A stretch of DNA of 64,000 bases from Gammaproteobacteria bacterium (GTDB lineage: Bacteria > Pseudomonadota > Gammaproteobacteria > Xanthomonadales > Marinicellaceae): positions 310,001-374,000 of the forward strand of contig JAWLAO010000003.1 in NCBI GenBank assembly GCA_041395445.1, read 5' to 3'. This document shows positions 1 to 9,163 of this stretch, piece by piece. Each line of letters begins with the position of its first letter. Position 1 is the stretch's first letter. A model generated the notes under the pieces. That model was not told the DNA's origin, made no database searches, and saw only the letters and a program-made list of their open reading frames with translations. The position numbers and the translations under genes were made by a program.

Positions 1-336
1 AATGAAAGTTCCGGTCGCTGGGAGAAATACCGCATCCGCGTCAAAGTCGGAGCAGCCTATGGCAGTGATGTGGATCAGGTTTGTGATGTTCTAAAGTCTA
101 TAGCAGATGAATGTGATAATGTCTGTAAAGACCCTGAACCAAGAGTGCGGATGCGTGCTTTTGGTGCATCCAGCCTTGATTTTGAATTGCTTTGTTGGAT
201 TGAGGAGCCTGTTTTAAGAGGAAAAGTTGTGCACGAACTCAATATGAAAGTTTATAAGAAATTCAATGAAGTTGGTATCGAGATTCCTTACGCAAAACAG
301 GATGTTTATATCAAAGAGATGCCGAAAAGAGATTAG
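1..336 (+). CDS. MscS-family mechanosensitive channel, C-terminal part (5' end outside window)
   Basis: The frame is open from the first base and stops at TAG 334-336, so only about the last 111 residues are visible. They look like the cytoplasmic C-terminal domain of small-conductance mechanosensitive channels (MscS), inner-membrane pores that release solutes on osmotic downshock. The visible cues are the YRIRVKVGAAYGSDVDQV segment, typical of the beta domain, followed by an alpha/beta region and the ending GIEIPYAKQDVYIKEMP, which matches the usual 'I(P)(F/Y)xQxDV' ending of the family. The pore helices would lie upstream, outside the window. A potassium-efflux KefA-type member is equally possible because the N-terminus is missing. 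Confidence 0.7.
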   Translation, partial: NESSGRWEKYRIRVKVGAAYGSDVDQVCDVLKSIADECDNVCKDPEPRVRMRAFGASSLDFELLCWIEEPVLRGKVVHELNMKVYKKFNEVGIEIPYAKQDVYIKEMPKRD

Positions 337-350
337 GGTCTATAGATTTT

Positions 351-618
351 ATGGTTCTAAGTTGGATTGATTGGCTGATAATTTTAGGTTTTTTTGGGAT
401 TGAGTTGGTATCTCAACACTCAATATCATAAACAAAAGCCGGTTGATTTAAACACTACACTTAAGTTTTGTGAAAAAGTCAGGCCAAATGGTGCTTGGGC
501 TGTTGTTGGGCATAAAGTCAACTATTCTGATTTAGTGAAGAAGTTTTCGACATGGATTGCCTTAACAATCATGGTATATTCTGTGTTACTAATCATTGGT
601 AAAATTATTTTTTCATAA
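351..618 (+). pseudogene. Remnant of the C-terminus of a sodium:solute symporter (SSS) family protein
   Basis: A reading frame from ATG 351 (MVLSWIDWLIILGFF) shifts at a run of seven T (389-395) into a second frame that runs to the stop at 616-618. Removing one T joins them into one hydrophobic segment followed by KPVDLNTTLKFCEKVRPNGAW and a final membrane helix. The pattern 'PxDxxTLxxFyxKVRPxG' plus a last helix resembles the C-terminal tail of SSS transporters, which normally have about 500-600 residues and 13 or more helices. Nothing matching the transport core is present, so I read this as a decayed fragment. The alternative is a small unrelated membrane protein translated from 394 (TTG). 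Confidence 0.4.
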
Positions 619-685
619 ATAATCGCTTTTGATTGAACTAAAATAAATATCAAAAATCTACATAGGGAAAAGATAAAATCGGCAA

Positions 686-1351
686 ATGATAAAAATAGAA
701 AATTTGACCAGGGTTTTTAAAACACAAGGGGAAACCGTAACAGCTCTCAACTCAGTAAATCTGCAAATTCGTGAATCTGAATTTGTGGCAATCATGGGGC
801 GTTCCGGTTCCGGGAAATCAACTCTTCTCAACATTCTTGGTTGTATGGACAAACCGACATCAGGAAACTATTTCCTGGCAGGACAGGACGTTAGCCAATT
901 AAATGATGACGAACTCTCTAAGATTAGAAACCAAAGAATCGGTTTTGTTTTTCAGGGATTTCACTTGTTACCAAAATTAAACGCTATAGACAACGTGATG
1001 CTGCCTTTGCGATACAGTCGCAATACCAATGCAAATGACGGCGAAGCCAAAGCAAAGGAGTTATTAATTAGAGTCGGGCTTGAAGAGCGGCTTTATCATA
1101 TGCCCAACCAAATGTCCGGCGGGCAAATTCAGAGGGTTGCTATTGCCAGGGCACTTATCAACAACCCTGATATCTTGTTGGCAGATGAGCCAACGGGAAA
1201 TTTAGATAGTGCGATTTCTGATCAGATTATGGAATTATTAACAGAGTTAAATCAAGCCGGGCAAACGATAGTGATGGTGACTCACGAAGATGACATTGCT
1301 GAATACGCCAATCGAACCATTCACTTTCTTGACGGAGAAATTGTATCATGA
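686..1351 (+). CDS. ABC transporter ATP-binding protein, MacB/LolD type
   Basis: This 221-residue ATPase powers the transporter encoded by the next four genes. It has Walker A (GRSGSGKST), a Q-loop (FVFQGFHLLPKL), the signature MSGGQIQRVAIARAL, Walker B with the family hallmark ILLADEPTGNLD, and the switch histidine (VTHE). It belongs to the MacB/LolD/FtsE branch, whose members drive permeases with a large periplasmic domain by mechanotransmission instead of moving substrate through the membrane. The start at ATG 686 follows AGGGAAAAG at a plausible distance. The stop overlaps the next start by four bases (ATGA), implying translational coupling. ATPase and permease are separate polypeptides here, unlike E. 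coli MacB. Confidence 0.95.
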   Translation: MIKIENLTRVFKTQGETVTALNSVNLQIRESEFVAIMGRSGSGKSTLLNILGCMDKPTSGNYFLAGQDVSQLNDDELSKIRNQRIGFVFQGFHLLPKLNAIDNVMLPLRYSRNTNANDGEAKAKELLIRVGLEERLYHMPNQMSGGQIQRVAIARALINNPDILLADEPTGNLDSAISDQIMELLTELNQAGQTIVMVTHEDDIAEYANRTIHFLDGEIVS

Positions 1352-2307
1352 GGCCGGTATTCTCAGTTTTATTTTTACTTCTTGCAAATTTTTATGCTGA
1401 TGCTGAAACCATTTATATCACCGGCACAAATGAATCGAAGAACTCTCAAAAAGTACTGATGCCTTTGGTTCCATCCTTTCAAGGAAAAATTAGTGAAATG
1501 GCGGAGGAAGGAATCAAAGTAGAGAAAGGAGACTTTCTATTACGAATCGACGGTTCAAGTATTGATTCACAAATCAATGCTCAAATCGAAGAACTGGAAG
1601 TTTTCAAAGCAACTTCAAAAAAGGAGCGCATTGAGTTAAAGATTCAACTGAATAATGCAGAAATTGCTTATCAAAGAGCCGATACCGATTTGAAGATTGC
1701 TGAAAAAGAGGCTCAAATACCGCAGAACTATATTGGTGACTTGGCTTATAAACAAAATCAATTACAACTCAAAAATTCTGAAAAAAACTATGAGAAAGCA
1801 AAAAGCGATTTAAAGGAGTTAAAGACAAAAATTTCGGAAAAAGAGGTCGAGATTGAGCTCGGAATCAACCAGAAGCAAGAAAAACTCGACTATCTACAAG
1901 GAATGCTGGATAAATTTACTATTTATGCTGAACAAGATGGTTATGTGGTTTATCTAACTAAATCATGGACCGGAGAGAAAATTCAAATTGGTGATCAATT
2001 AAACTCAGGACAGGAGATTTTAAGTGTTTCTCGCAACACGGACATGCACATTATTGCCTGGTTGAATGCAATTGATTTACCAAAAATCAGGGATAATAAA
2101 AAAGTTAAAATTCGCTTTGATGCTTTTTTGGATGAGGTTTATTCGGGAGAAATTGTACAAATTGCATCTGCGGGAGAAGATATGCAGGTTTGGGGAGATG
2201 CATTGTATTATGAGGCTATAGTCGAACTGACAGGAGAAAAGCCAGACGGATTGATGCACGGAATGAGCGCTTTGATAGAGCTGGAGTTGGAGGATGTTAA
2301 TGATTAA
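1348..2307 (+). CDS. Periplasmic adaptor (HlyD/MacA-like membrane fusion protein), first of three
   Basis: A 319-residue exported protein with an N-terminal signal-like hydrophobic stretch ending near ADAET. It has the layout of a membrane fusion protein: a short beta part (FQGKISEMAEEGIKVEKGDFLLRID, the lipoyl half-motif), a long charged coiled-coil hairpin at about residues 70-190, the returning lipoyl half (YAEQDGYVVYL), and a beta-barrel region to the C-terminus. Such proteins link an inner-membrane ABC permease to an outer-membrane channel. The start overlaps the ATPase gene by four bases. Sequence and length resemble the two following adaptors, suggesting old duplications. No outer-membrane factor gene is nearby. 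Confidence 0.85.
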   Translation: MRPVFSVLFLLLANFYADAETIYITGTNESKNSQKVLMPLVPSFQGKISEMAEEGIKVEKGDFLLRIDGSSIDSQINAQIEELEVFKATSKKERIELKIQLNNAEIAYQRADTDLKIAEKEAQIPQNYIGDLAYKQNQLQLKNSEKNYEKAKSDLKELKTKISEKEVEIELGINQKQEKLDYLQGMLDKFTIYAEQDGYVVYLTKSWTGEKIQIGDQLNSGQEILSVSRNTDMHIIAWLNAIDLPKIRDNKKVKIRFDAFLDEVYSGEIVQIASAGEDMQVWGDALYYEAIVELTGEKPDGLMHGMSALIELELEDVND

Positions 2308-3283
2308 GTTCATATTAGCTGTATTAATGTTTTTGAGTTTTTCTGTTGAGAGCGAAACATCTATATCTGTTACCGGCGAACTTCAAGCATTAAAAACCGA
2401 TAGTTATTCACCTCCAAGAGTCAGAGGAATCTGGCAATACACCATTGCATTCATGGCGGAAGATGGAAGTGTTGTCAAACAAGGAATGCCGGTTTTGATG
2501 TTTAAAACAGATGCTATTCAAACCAAACTGATTGATGCTCAGGGACAGTTAGGAATTAAGCAAAGCACTTTAAAAAATCAAAGTGTTAACAACATCGAAA
2601 CCTTTGAGAACAAAAAGATAACCATCGAAGAAAAAAAAATGGAGCTTGATAAGGCAAGAAGAAAAGCTGAATTGCCCAAGTCACTCATTGCTCAAAACGA
2701 ATATTACAAAAACCAACTGAGCTTTGAGTTGGCTAAGAAAGAGTATGAATCAGCCAAACTGGATTTGCAACTCAGTCGTCAAAAAGCGGAAACAGAAAAA
2801 CAAATCGTTCAAGCTGAAGTAGATAAACTCAATGCTGAAATCGAAGAGTATCGTAACTCAATTGCGGAGATGCGAATGATGGCTCAATCTGAAGGAATTA
2901 TTATTCACAAATCCGGTTGGGATAAAAACAAATTTGCGGTTGGTGATACTGTTTGGGGTGGTCACAGAGTGATTGAAGTTGCTAATTTAAGTCAGATTAT
3001 CGCCAAGTTGGAAATACCTGAAAGCAACATTCGCTCTGTTAAAGAAGGATTGAAAGTAAAAATCAAACTGGATTCATTGCCGGACAAAGAATTTTATGGC
3101 TCGATTCAGTCCTTGGCCAGAGTTGTTACAATAAAGTCCAAAAATCAACCCAGTAAAGTTCTCGAAGCCACTGTATTTATTGAAAATGTCGATACAGAAG
3201 TTATGCGACCCGGAATGAGACTCAATGCTACGATTGAAGGTGAAGTAAATAATGTTGCACAAGCCGTGGAGAATAAACTATGA
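2300..3283 (+). CDS. Periplasmic adaptor (HlyD/MacA-like), second of three
   Basis: Membrane fusion protein of 327 residues. Two in-frame ATGs exist, at 2294 and 2300. GGAGG (2289-2293) touches the first but is six bases from the second, so 2300 is the likely start, giving a good signal peptide (MIKFILAVLMFLSFSVESE). A lipoyl half-motif (MAEDGSVVKQGMPVLMF) precedes a long coiled-coil hairpin at about residues 60-195. The second lipoyl half (MAQSEGIIIHKSGWDKNKF) and a beta barrel follow. It overlaps the preceding gene by eight bases and the next by four. The layout repeats that of the flanking adaptors, so one ABC pump apparently has three non-identical adaptor subunits. Confidence 0.85.
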   Translation: MIKFILAVLMFLSFSVESETSISVTGELQALKTDSYSPPRVRGIWQYTIAFMAEDGSVVKQGMPVLMFKTDAIQTKLIDAQGQLGIKQSTLKNQSVNNIETFENKKITIEEKKMELDKARRKAELPKSLIAQNEYYKNQLSFELAKKEYESAKLDLQLSRQKAETEKQIVQAEVDKLNAEIEEYRNSIAEMRMMAQSEGIIIHKSGWDKNKFAVGDTVWGGHRVIEVANLSQIIAKLEIPESNIRSVKEGLKVKIKLDSLPDKEFYGSIQSLARVVTIKSKNQPSKVLEATVFIENVDTEVMRPGMRLNATIEGEVNNVAQAVENKL

Positions 3284-4482
3284 GAGTGATATTGTTGTTT
3301 GTTCTTTGTTTATTATTTATTTCATGTACAAAAAATGATGCTCCCATCCCACAATTGACAGTAGAAAAATCCTCAACTCGTTTCAGTCTGATGGCAAGTG
3401 GAGAACTTGAGGCTGTGACATCCACACCGATTACTTCGGCTTCTAAAACCCAAAGACCTCAAACAATTGCCTGGATTATCGACCAGTACGCACATGTTAA
3501 AAAAGGAGATGTGATTGTGCGGTTTGACGGCGTTCCTTTTCAGTTGGAAGTGGATGCTGCTGAATATGAAATCAGCAAATTACAATTCAGTAAAAATAAG
3601 AAGCAACGCGAAATGGACTTATCTATTGCAGATTTTAATAATGAAGAAGAGGTTGTCAATTTTGAATATTTGATGGCTAAAAAATTCAATATCGACGACC
3701 CTTTGCTCTATACCAAAATTGAAATGATTGAGGCATCCGATAACGAAGAATTTCTGGAAGCAAAGACACAACACTTACAAAAGATGGAAAGTCACTATCA
3801 GGACAAATCGTTATCTGAGGTAAATTTAATTGACTCACAAAGTGAGTTCCAAAAGTCAAAAATAGATGTCAACCGAGAGAATCTTGAGAGTCTTGAAATT
3901 AAAGCTCCTCATGACGGCATTGTCGTTCTAAAAAAATCATGGGATGACACCATTCCACAAGCCGGTAAATCTGTTTTTCCGGGAATGAAACTGGCTTCTC
4001 TTCCTGATTTATCATCTATGCAGGCAAAAATATATGTGCCTGAAGTTGAAGCTGTTGGAATTAAACAAGGTCAAAGTGTTGATATCAGCCTGCATGCTTT
4101 TCCGGATTTAAAATTCACTGGTACTGTGACTCAAATCAGTAACACCGCTCAGCCCAAAAAACGCGATAATCCAATTAAATACTTTATTGTGAATGTGCTT
4201 ATTAATGAGCAAGATCAACAAAAGTTATTACCCGGGCAACGATTGGATGCAGTCATTTTCACAAGTGATGAAAGTGAGAATATTGTCGTACCAATTCAAA
4301 CCATTTTCCGAGAAGGAGAGGATAGCTGGGTTTATTTAAAAGAAGGAAATTCATTTAATAAAAGGTTTGTAACAACCGGCTTATGCTCAACCAGCCAATG
4401 TCAGATAGACGCCGGTTTGAAAGAAAATGATGTGATTGCTCTTGTTGACCCGGAGCAAGTGAACAAGGAGGAAGCACGATAA
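3280..4482 (+). CDS. Periplasmic adaptor lipoprotein (HlyD/MacA-like), third of three
   Basis: The longest of the three adaptors (400 residues) and the only one with a lipoprotein signal: the N-terminus MRVILLFVLCLLFISC gives a cleavable signal with the acceptor cysteine at residue 16. The first lipoyl half (YAHVKKGDVIVRFDG), a coiled-coil hairpin at about residues 95-205, the second half (IKAPHDGIVVLKKSWDD), a beta barrel and a membrane-proximal domain (PIQTIFREGEDSWVYLKEG) are all recognisable, which makes it the most MacA-like member. The start overlaps the previous stop by four bases, and its TAA overlaps the permease ATG (TAATG). Lipid anchoring may fix this subunit to the inner membrane; that role is inference. 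Confidence 0.87.
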   Translation: MRVILLFVLCLLFISCTKNDAPIPQLTVEKSSTRFSLMASGELEAVTSTPITSASKTQRPQTIAWIIDQYAHVKKGDVIVRFDGVPFQLEVDAAEYEISKLQFSKNKKQREMDLSIADFNNEEEVVNFEYLMAKKFNIDDPLLYTKIEMIEASDNEEFLEAKTQHLQKMESHYQDKSLSEVNLIDSQSEFQKSKIDVNRENLESLEIKAPHDGIVVLKKSWDDTIPQAGKSVFPGMKLASLPDLSSMQAKIYVPEVEAVGIKQGQSVDISLHAFPDLKFTGTVTQISNTAQPKKRDNPIKYFIVNVLINEQDQQKLLPGQRLDAVIFTSDESENIVVPIQTIFREGEDSWVYLKEGNSFNKRFVTTGLCSTSQCQIDAGLKENDVIALVDPEQVNKEEAR

Positions 4483-5711
4483 TGTTAGTGTTATTTAAAC
4501 AAGCTATTGTGGAAATGATGCATCATAAATTGCGTACTTTATTAACTTTGCTAGGAATGGTTTTTGGAGTTGGCGCTGTTATTGCAATGTTAAGCATTGG
4601 TGAAGGAGCAAAGGTTGAGTCCACTCGACTCATTGAGTCCATGGGTTTGAGAAATCTGGTTATCCATGAAAAGCTCAATGACAACGAAACTTTAAAAGAA
4701 ATACGCAAAAGTTCGGTGGGATTAAGTTTGAACGATATGCGAACCATTGAAAGCTCTTTGCCTTTTGTTTCACAAAGTTGTGCTGAAAAGAACTTGAAAA
4801 CCTATTCGGTATTTTCTAATCAGTCGGAAGCAGATAGTTCAGTTATTGCGGTCTCTCCCAACTGTTTTTCCATGTCAAATCTAAAAATTGAAGCCGGAGA
4901 TTTTTTCACTCAGGATGACAATAATGCCAGTAAACAGGTGGCTGTGATTGGTTCTGAAGTGGCTAAGAGTTTATTTGCCGATAAAAACCCGATTGGTGAA
5001 TTAATTAAAATCAACCATTTGTGGGTTAAAGTCGTTGGAGTTTTGCAACAGCAAGAACTCAGTAAAAAGGAAATTCAAGGCATCAAATTAGGGGCTGAAC
5101 ATAACAGAATCTTTCTACCTTTGGCAACAGCTCAGAAACGCTTGAAAATACCTAATCTTGAAAGCCAAATTGATAGTATTAGAGTCACTATAGACACAAC
5201 CATTGAACCGCAAGTAGCAGCATTGGCAATTGATAAATTGCTAAAAAGAAGACATGGAAATGTTGAAGATTTTGAGATTATCGTACCAGCTTCTCTTCTA
5301 AATCAACAAAATAAGACACAACAAATATTCACCATTGTAATGTCCAGTATTGCGGGAATTTCGTTATTGGTGGGTGGAATCGGAATCATGAATATTATGT
5401 TGGCGACCATTCTTGAAAGAACCAAAGAAATCGGGCTTATGAGAGCGGTTGGCGCAACCAAAGTTGATATTAAAAATCAATTCTTGATTGAAAGCACAAC
5501 CATTGCTGCTGTTGGTGCTTTATTGGGCATCGTTATGGGAGTGTTGTTGTCGTTTATCATACAATCTTTTGCAGAGTGGCCGGTTCAATGGTCCTTATTT
5601 TCGATTATCCTGGCAGTTGGTGTGTGCTTAATAACAGGAATTATTTTTGGTTACTATCCTGCTAAAAAAGCTGCAGAGCTGGATCCAATACTGGCTTTGC
5701 AGAAAAATTAA
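4482..5711 (+). CDS. MacB-like ABC transporter permease (MacB_PCD plus FtsX domains)
   Basis: This 409-residue permease has the MacB topology. One N-terminal membrane helix (about residues 15-40, LRTLLTLLGMVFGVGAVIAML) is followed by a large periplasmic core domain and three C-terminal FtsX-type helices, including SLLVGGIGIMNIMLATILERTKEIGLMRAVGA, a stretch strongly conserved in the family. It closes the operon that begins with the ATPase gene. In MacAB-TolC-like systems this component collects substrate in the periplasm and pushes it out through the adaptor and channel. The substrate (antibiotic, lipid, peptide or other) cannot be told. Gene order ATPase-adaptor-adaptor-adaptor-permease is unusual. 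Confidence 0.93.
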   Translation: MLVLFKQAIVEMMHHKLRTLLTLLGMVFGVGAVIAMLSIGEGAKVESTRLIESMGLRNLVIHEKLNDNETLKEIRKSSVGLSLNDMRTIESSLPFVSQSCAEKNLKTYSVFSNQSEADSSVIAVSPNCFSMSNLKIEAGDFFTQDDNNASKQVAVIGSEVAKSLFADKNPIGELIKINHLWVKVVGVLQQQELSKKEIQGIKLGAEHNRIFLPLATAQKRLKIPNLESQIDSIRVTIDTTIEPQVAALAIDKLLKRRHGNVEDFEIIVPASLLNQQNKTQQIFTIVMSSIAGISLLVGGIGIMNIMLATILERTKEIGLMRAVGATKVDIKNQFLIESTTIAAVGALLGIVMGVLLSFIIQSFAEWPVQWSLFSIILAVGVCLITGIIFGYYPAKKAAELDPILALQKN

Positions 5712-5821
5712 TGCCTGCTTGAGGCTCATTCCGGTATTTGTCACATAAAAAGGTGTGGTACAATTAAAATGTTCTGAGGTGTTATTCGCCTTGTAGCACA
5801 TCAATAATTGGGGGAATTCAA

Positions 5822-8800
5822 GTGGAAAAGTCGAATAAAACACATCTGTGGTCTGTGTTTACTCTGTTTATTCTATTAGTTGCAAAGACTTCTTATGTAT
5901 TATCGAACGTAGAAATCCCTTCAAACACTCCTGAAATAAAATCCATTGTTGAAGAAGCCAAGCTGGTTGTGTCCGAAGTTTTTGCCGGCGATTATTTTGG
6001 TGGAGTTGTAAGCATGTCAGGTGATTATGCCGTTATTGGAGTTTCTAGAGATGGATACATGGGAAGCTCATCTGGCTCAGCATATATTTATCACTTTGAC
6101 GGAAACGACTGGATTCAGACTCAGCGACTGTTTGCCAGTGATAGCGGTAGCGGTCACCGTTTTGGCACTTCTGTTAGTATTTCATCCACCAGAGTGGTTA
6201 TTGGAGCGCCTGGTGCCGGATCAAACGGCCAGGTTTATGTATTTGATTTTGATGGTAATAATTGGATTGAAAGCCAGATATTAACACCAACAGGTCACTC
6301 TGGCTTCTCGAAAGGATTTGGAAACTCGGTCAGTTTGTCTTCTAATAGAATTTTGATTGGTTCATCCAATGATACAGAGATTGGGCCATTATCAGGAGCT
6401 GCGTACGTGTTTGAATACGTTGGTGGTAATTGGACTCAAACACAAAAAATAACCGTGCCGGGAATATATGATTTTGCAAACTTTGGTTCATCAGTGAGTC
6501 TTTATGGTTATACAGCGATCGTTGGTGCTTTTACTGATGAAAATAGTGGCATCACTAGTGGTTCAGTCTATGTGTTTAATCTAAACTTAGGAAGCAATAC
6601 ATGGGACTTTGCTCAAAAAATCTATGACCCGACAGGTGAAAACAACGATAACTTTGGGTTTTCAGTGAGTTTATACAACACTCAGTTTGTTGTTGGAACC
6701 TGGAGAGACAATGACTTAGGTGTCGATTCGGGATCGGTAAGTGTCTATGAATATAACGGCATGACCGGAAGTTGGGAATTCTATCAAAAACTTTCGGCAT
6801 CCGATGGAACATCTGGTGATAATTTTGGAGTTTCTGTTTCAAACTCAAACGGAAGAATTGTTGTTGGAGCTTATCAGAATGATGAGTCAGGCATTGCAAA
6901 CAATCTTGGTGCGGCTTACATGTATGATTTTAACGGCGTAGATGCGTACATGGAAAGCCAAAGATTCATACCAAGCGATGGTGGTAATTATAACAAAGCC
7001 TTCGGTATTGCTGTCGCATTAGACAGAGATACCATGATGCCTGAGAAATCATTGATTGGAGCCTATGGTGATGATGAAATGGCTGAATATGCCGGATCAG
7101 CTTATATGTACAATTATGACGGTATGTCCTGGGTTGAAGATCAAAAAATGATAGCTGGTGATAGCGTGTTAAATGATAAATTTGGATCCGTTGTCAGCAT
7201 TTCAGGAGAGACTGCTGTTGTGGGTGCGTACAGCGATCAGGATTTGGGTGTTGATGCCGGAGCTGTTTATGTATTTGATTATGTCAGCAGCAATTGGGTA
7301 CTGAGTCAAAAAATATTTGGAGATGACACAGCAGCAGGTGATTTCTTCGGCTATTCTGTCAGCATAGAAAATGACAGACTGGTTATTGGAGCACAAGGGG
7401 ATAGTGATAACGGAACCTTTTCTGGCTCAGTTTATGTTTTTGAGCGAAATGGTGGTTTCAATTGGACTCAAACGGATAAACTATTAGCCAGTGATGCTGC
7501 TGCCAGTGATGCTTTTGGTAGCGATGTGAGTTTATCCGGTGACAGAATATTGGTTGGTGCTCGTTTTGATAACAACTCTGTTGGTGGAACAGGTGCGGGT
7601 TCAGCCTATGTGTTTGATTATGATTCTGTCAATGACATTTGGGATGAGTCAGAAAAATTAATTGCTATGGATAGTGATGCAAATGATAATTTTGCACTCA
7701 GCGTTTCTCTGGATGGAGATAATGCAATAATCGGTGCATGGGCGGACGATGACAGAGGTGATAAGTCCGGCTCTGCATATATATTTAATTTTGATGGCAT
7801 GAACTGGAATCAATTACCTAAACTATCACCTATTGAGACAGATGCCGGGGATTATTTTGGATTTAACGTCAGTATTGAAGGCAACTGGGTAGTCGTTGGA
7901 GCCCCAAATGAAGACGATGGAAATGGTCAGCAAATCGGAGCAGCCTATCTGTTTAATTTTAATGGTACAAATTGGGTGCAAACACAAAGATTGACAGGAG
8001 GTGTTGGGGCGATACATTTTGATAACTTCGGCAAATCAACAGCGATTTCGGGAAATAGAATTCTAATTTCCTCTTATACAGACGATGATGTCGGGAATAA
8101 TTCCGGATCAGTTTATGAATTTAAATTTAACGGTGTGAACTGGTTCGAAAACCAAAAACTCACAGCAAATGACGGAGCGGACGATGATTATTTTGGTTAT
8201 GATGTTGATATTTCCGGTAACCGAGCTTTAGTTGGAGCACTTGGCGATGATAACAATTGGATTGATGATGGAGCAGTCTATATTCTGAATGTTGCAGACA
8301 GATACGATTTATATGTTGATGTGACAGGGCTGGCTGCCGGGAATACTGTTTCTTTTTCAAATGGAAATGACTCGATAACCTTTAATTCAGACGGGCAGCA
8401 AATTATATCCAACTTAGCTGACACATCGACCTATGATGTATCAGTCACTCAACAACCCAGTTTTCCGGATCAAGTTTGTACTTTTGATAATCCAAATACA
8501 GGCACAATTTCAGGGGGTGATGTCATTATTGATGTAACATGCACAACAATTCAATTTGATTTGAGTGTTCGTGTTTATGGAATTGCACCCGGGAACAGTA
8601 TCGAAGTCACCAATAATCTGGGTGATAACTTAGTTCTAGACACTCATGGAGAAATTAAAACATTTCCGACACAGGTTGATCATCGCGACACATTTACTAT
8701 TGATTTGGTTTCACCACAACCGACCACGCCAAACCAAACTTGTACGACAACTTCATCTGGTATAATGACAGGAGACGTCTTGAGAAGTTTTGTTTGCACA

Positions 8801-9094
8801 ACCAATCAATATTCAATCGGTGTTAATGTCACTGGACTCATTTCCGGGAGTGAAATTGTTTTACAAAATAATGGTGGAGATGACTTGAGTGTAACTGACA
8901 ATGGAAGCTATAACTTTGCAACAGCACTGGATGATGAGTCCAACTATAATGTTACTATTCTTTCTCAACCGAGTTCGCCCATTCAGGAATGTTTTGTCAA
9001 TCTCGGAGTTGGACAACTGCAAGGCTCTGATGCAGAGATTGAGGTGACGTGTAATCCATCGACAGATTTAATCTTTGAAAATGGCTTTGATTAG
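5822..9094 (+). CDS. Secreted FG-GAP repeat protein with 14 propeller repeats, three Cys-pair domains and a GFD tail
   Basis: A 1090-residue exported protein starting at GTG 5822 with GGGGGA seven to eight bases upstream. A signal peptide (about residues 1-30) precedes 14 repeats of about 52-58 residues with the pattern 'FGxSVSxxxxRxxIGAxxDxxxGxxSGSAYVFxxxGxxWxxxQK'. These are FG-GAP (integrin-alpha type) blades, and 14 would fit two seven-bladed propellers. From about residue 825 come three repeats of about 80 residues, each beginning like VDVTGLAAGN or VNVTGLISGS and each with two cysteines, probably one disulfide per Ig-like domain. The protein ends STDLIFENGFD, a short tail shared with another protein in this window. 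Asp/Asn-rich loops suggest calcium binding. Function is probably adhesion or surface display, but no enzyme domain is visible. A weak promoter (TTGTCA 5738, TACAAT 5759) may lie upstream. Confidence 0.85.
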   Translation: MEKSNKTHLWSVFTLFILLVAKTSYVLSNVEIPSNTPEIKSIVEEAKLVVSEVFAGDYFGGVVSMSGDYAVIGVSRDGYMGSSSGSAYIYHFDGNDWIQTQRLFASDSGSGHRFGTSVSISSTRVVIGAPGAGSNGQVYVFDFDGNNWIESQILTPTGHSGFSKGFGNSVSLSSNRILIGSSNDTEIGPLSGAAYVFEYVGGNWTQTQKITVPGIYDFANFGSSVSLYGYTAIVGAFTDENSGITSGSVYVFNLNLGSNTWDFAQKIYDPTGENNDNFGFSVSLYNTQFVVGTWRDNDLGVDSGSVSVYEYNGMTGSWEFYQKLSASDGTSGDNFGVSVSNSNGRIVVGAYQNDESGIANNLGAAYMYDFNGVDAYMESQRFIPSDGGNYNKAFGIAVALDRDTMMPEKSLIGAYGDDEMAEYAGSAYMYNYDGMSWVEDQKMIAGDSVLNDKFGSVVSISGETAVVGAYSDQDLGVDAGAVYVFDYVSSNWVLSQKIFGDDTAAGDFFGYSVSIENDRLVIGAQGDSDNGTFSGSVYVFERNGGFNWTQTDKLLASDAAASDAFGSDVSLSGDRILVGARFDNNSVGGTGAGSAYVFDYDSVNDIWDESEKLIAMDSDANDNFALSVSLDGDNAIIGAWADDDRGDKSGSAYIFNFDGMNWNQLPKLSPIETDAGDYFGFNVSIEGNWVVVGAPNEDDGNGQQIGAAYLFNFNGTNWVQTQRLTGGVGAIHFDNFGKSTAISGNRILISSYTDDDVGNNSGSVYEFKFNGVNWFENQKLTANDGADDDYFGYDVDISGNRALVGALGDDNNWIDDGAVYILNVADRYDLYVDVTGLAAGNTVSFSNGNDSITFNSDGQQIISNLADTSTYDVSVTQQPSFPDQVCTFDNPNTGTISGGDVIIDVTCTTIQFDLSVRVYGIAPGNSIEVTNNLGDNLVLDTHGEIKTFPTQVDHRDTFTIDLVSPQPTTPNQTCTTTSSGIMTGDVLRSFVCTTNQYSIGVNVTGLISGSEIVLQNNGGDDLSVTDNGSYNFATALDDESNYNVTILSQPSSPIQECFVNLGVGQLQGSDAEIEVTCNPSTDLIFENGFD

Positions 9095-9163
9095 CAAAAT
9101 AGTAGAAGTTGAAAAAGTCTTGGTTTGCAATTAACTTACTGAAAATAAAACAAACATTCATTG

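Noticed and set aside
6576..6899. 107-residue minus-strand frame inside the FG-GAP gene, and similar long antisense frames within lipA, mltB and other genes
   Set aside because: They lie wholly opposite clear coding sequence and show no family pattern.
5822..9094. Exosortase substrate
   Set aside because: The C-terminus lacks the IPTL/PEP motif, the membrane helix and the basic end expected of CTERM tags.
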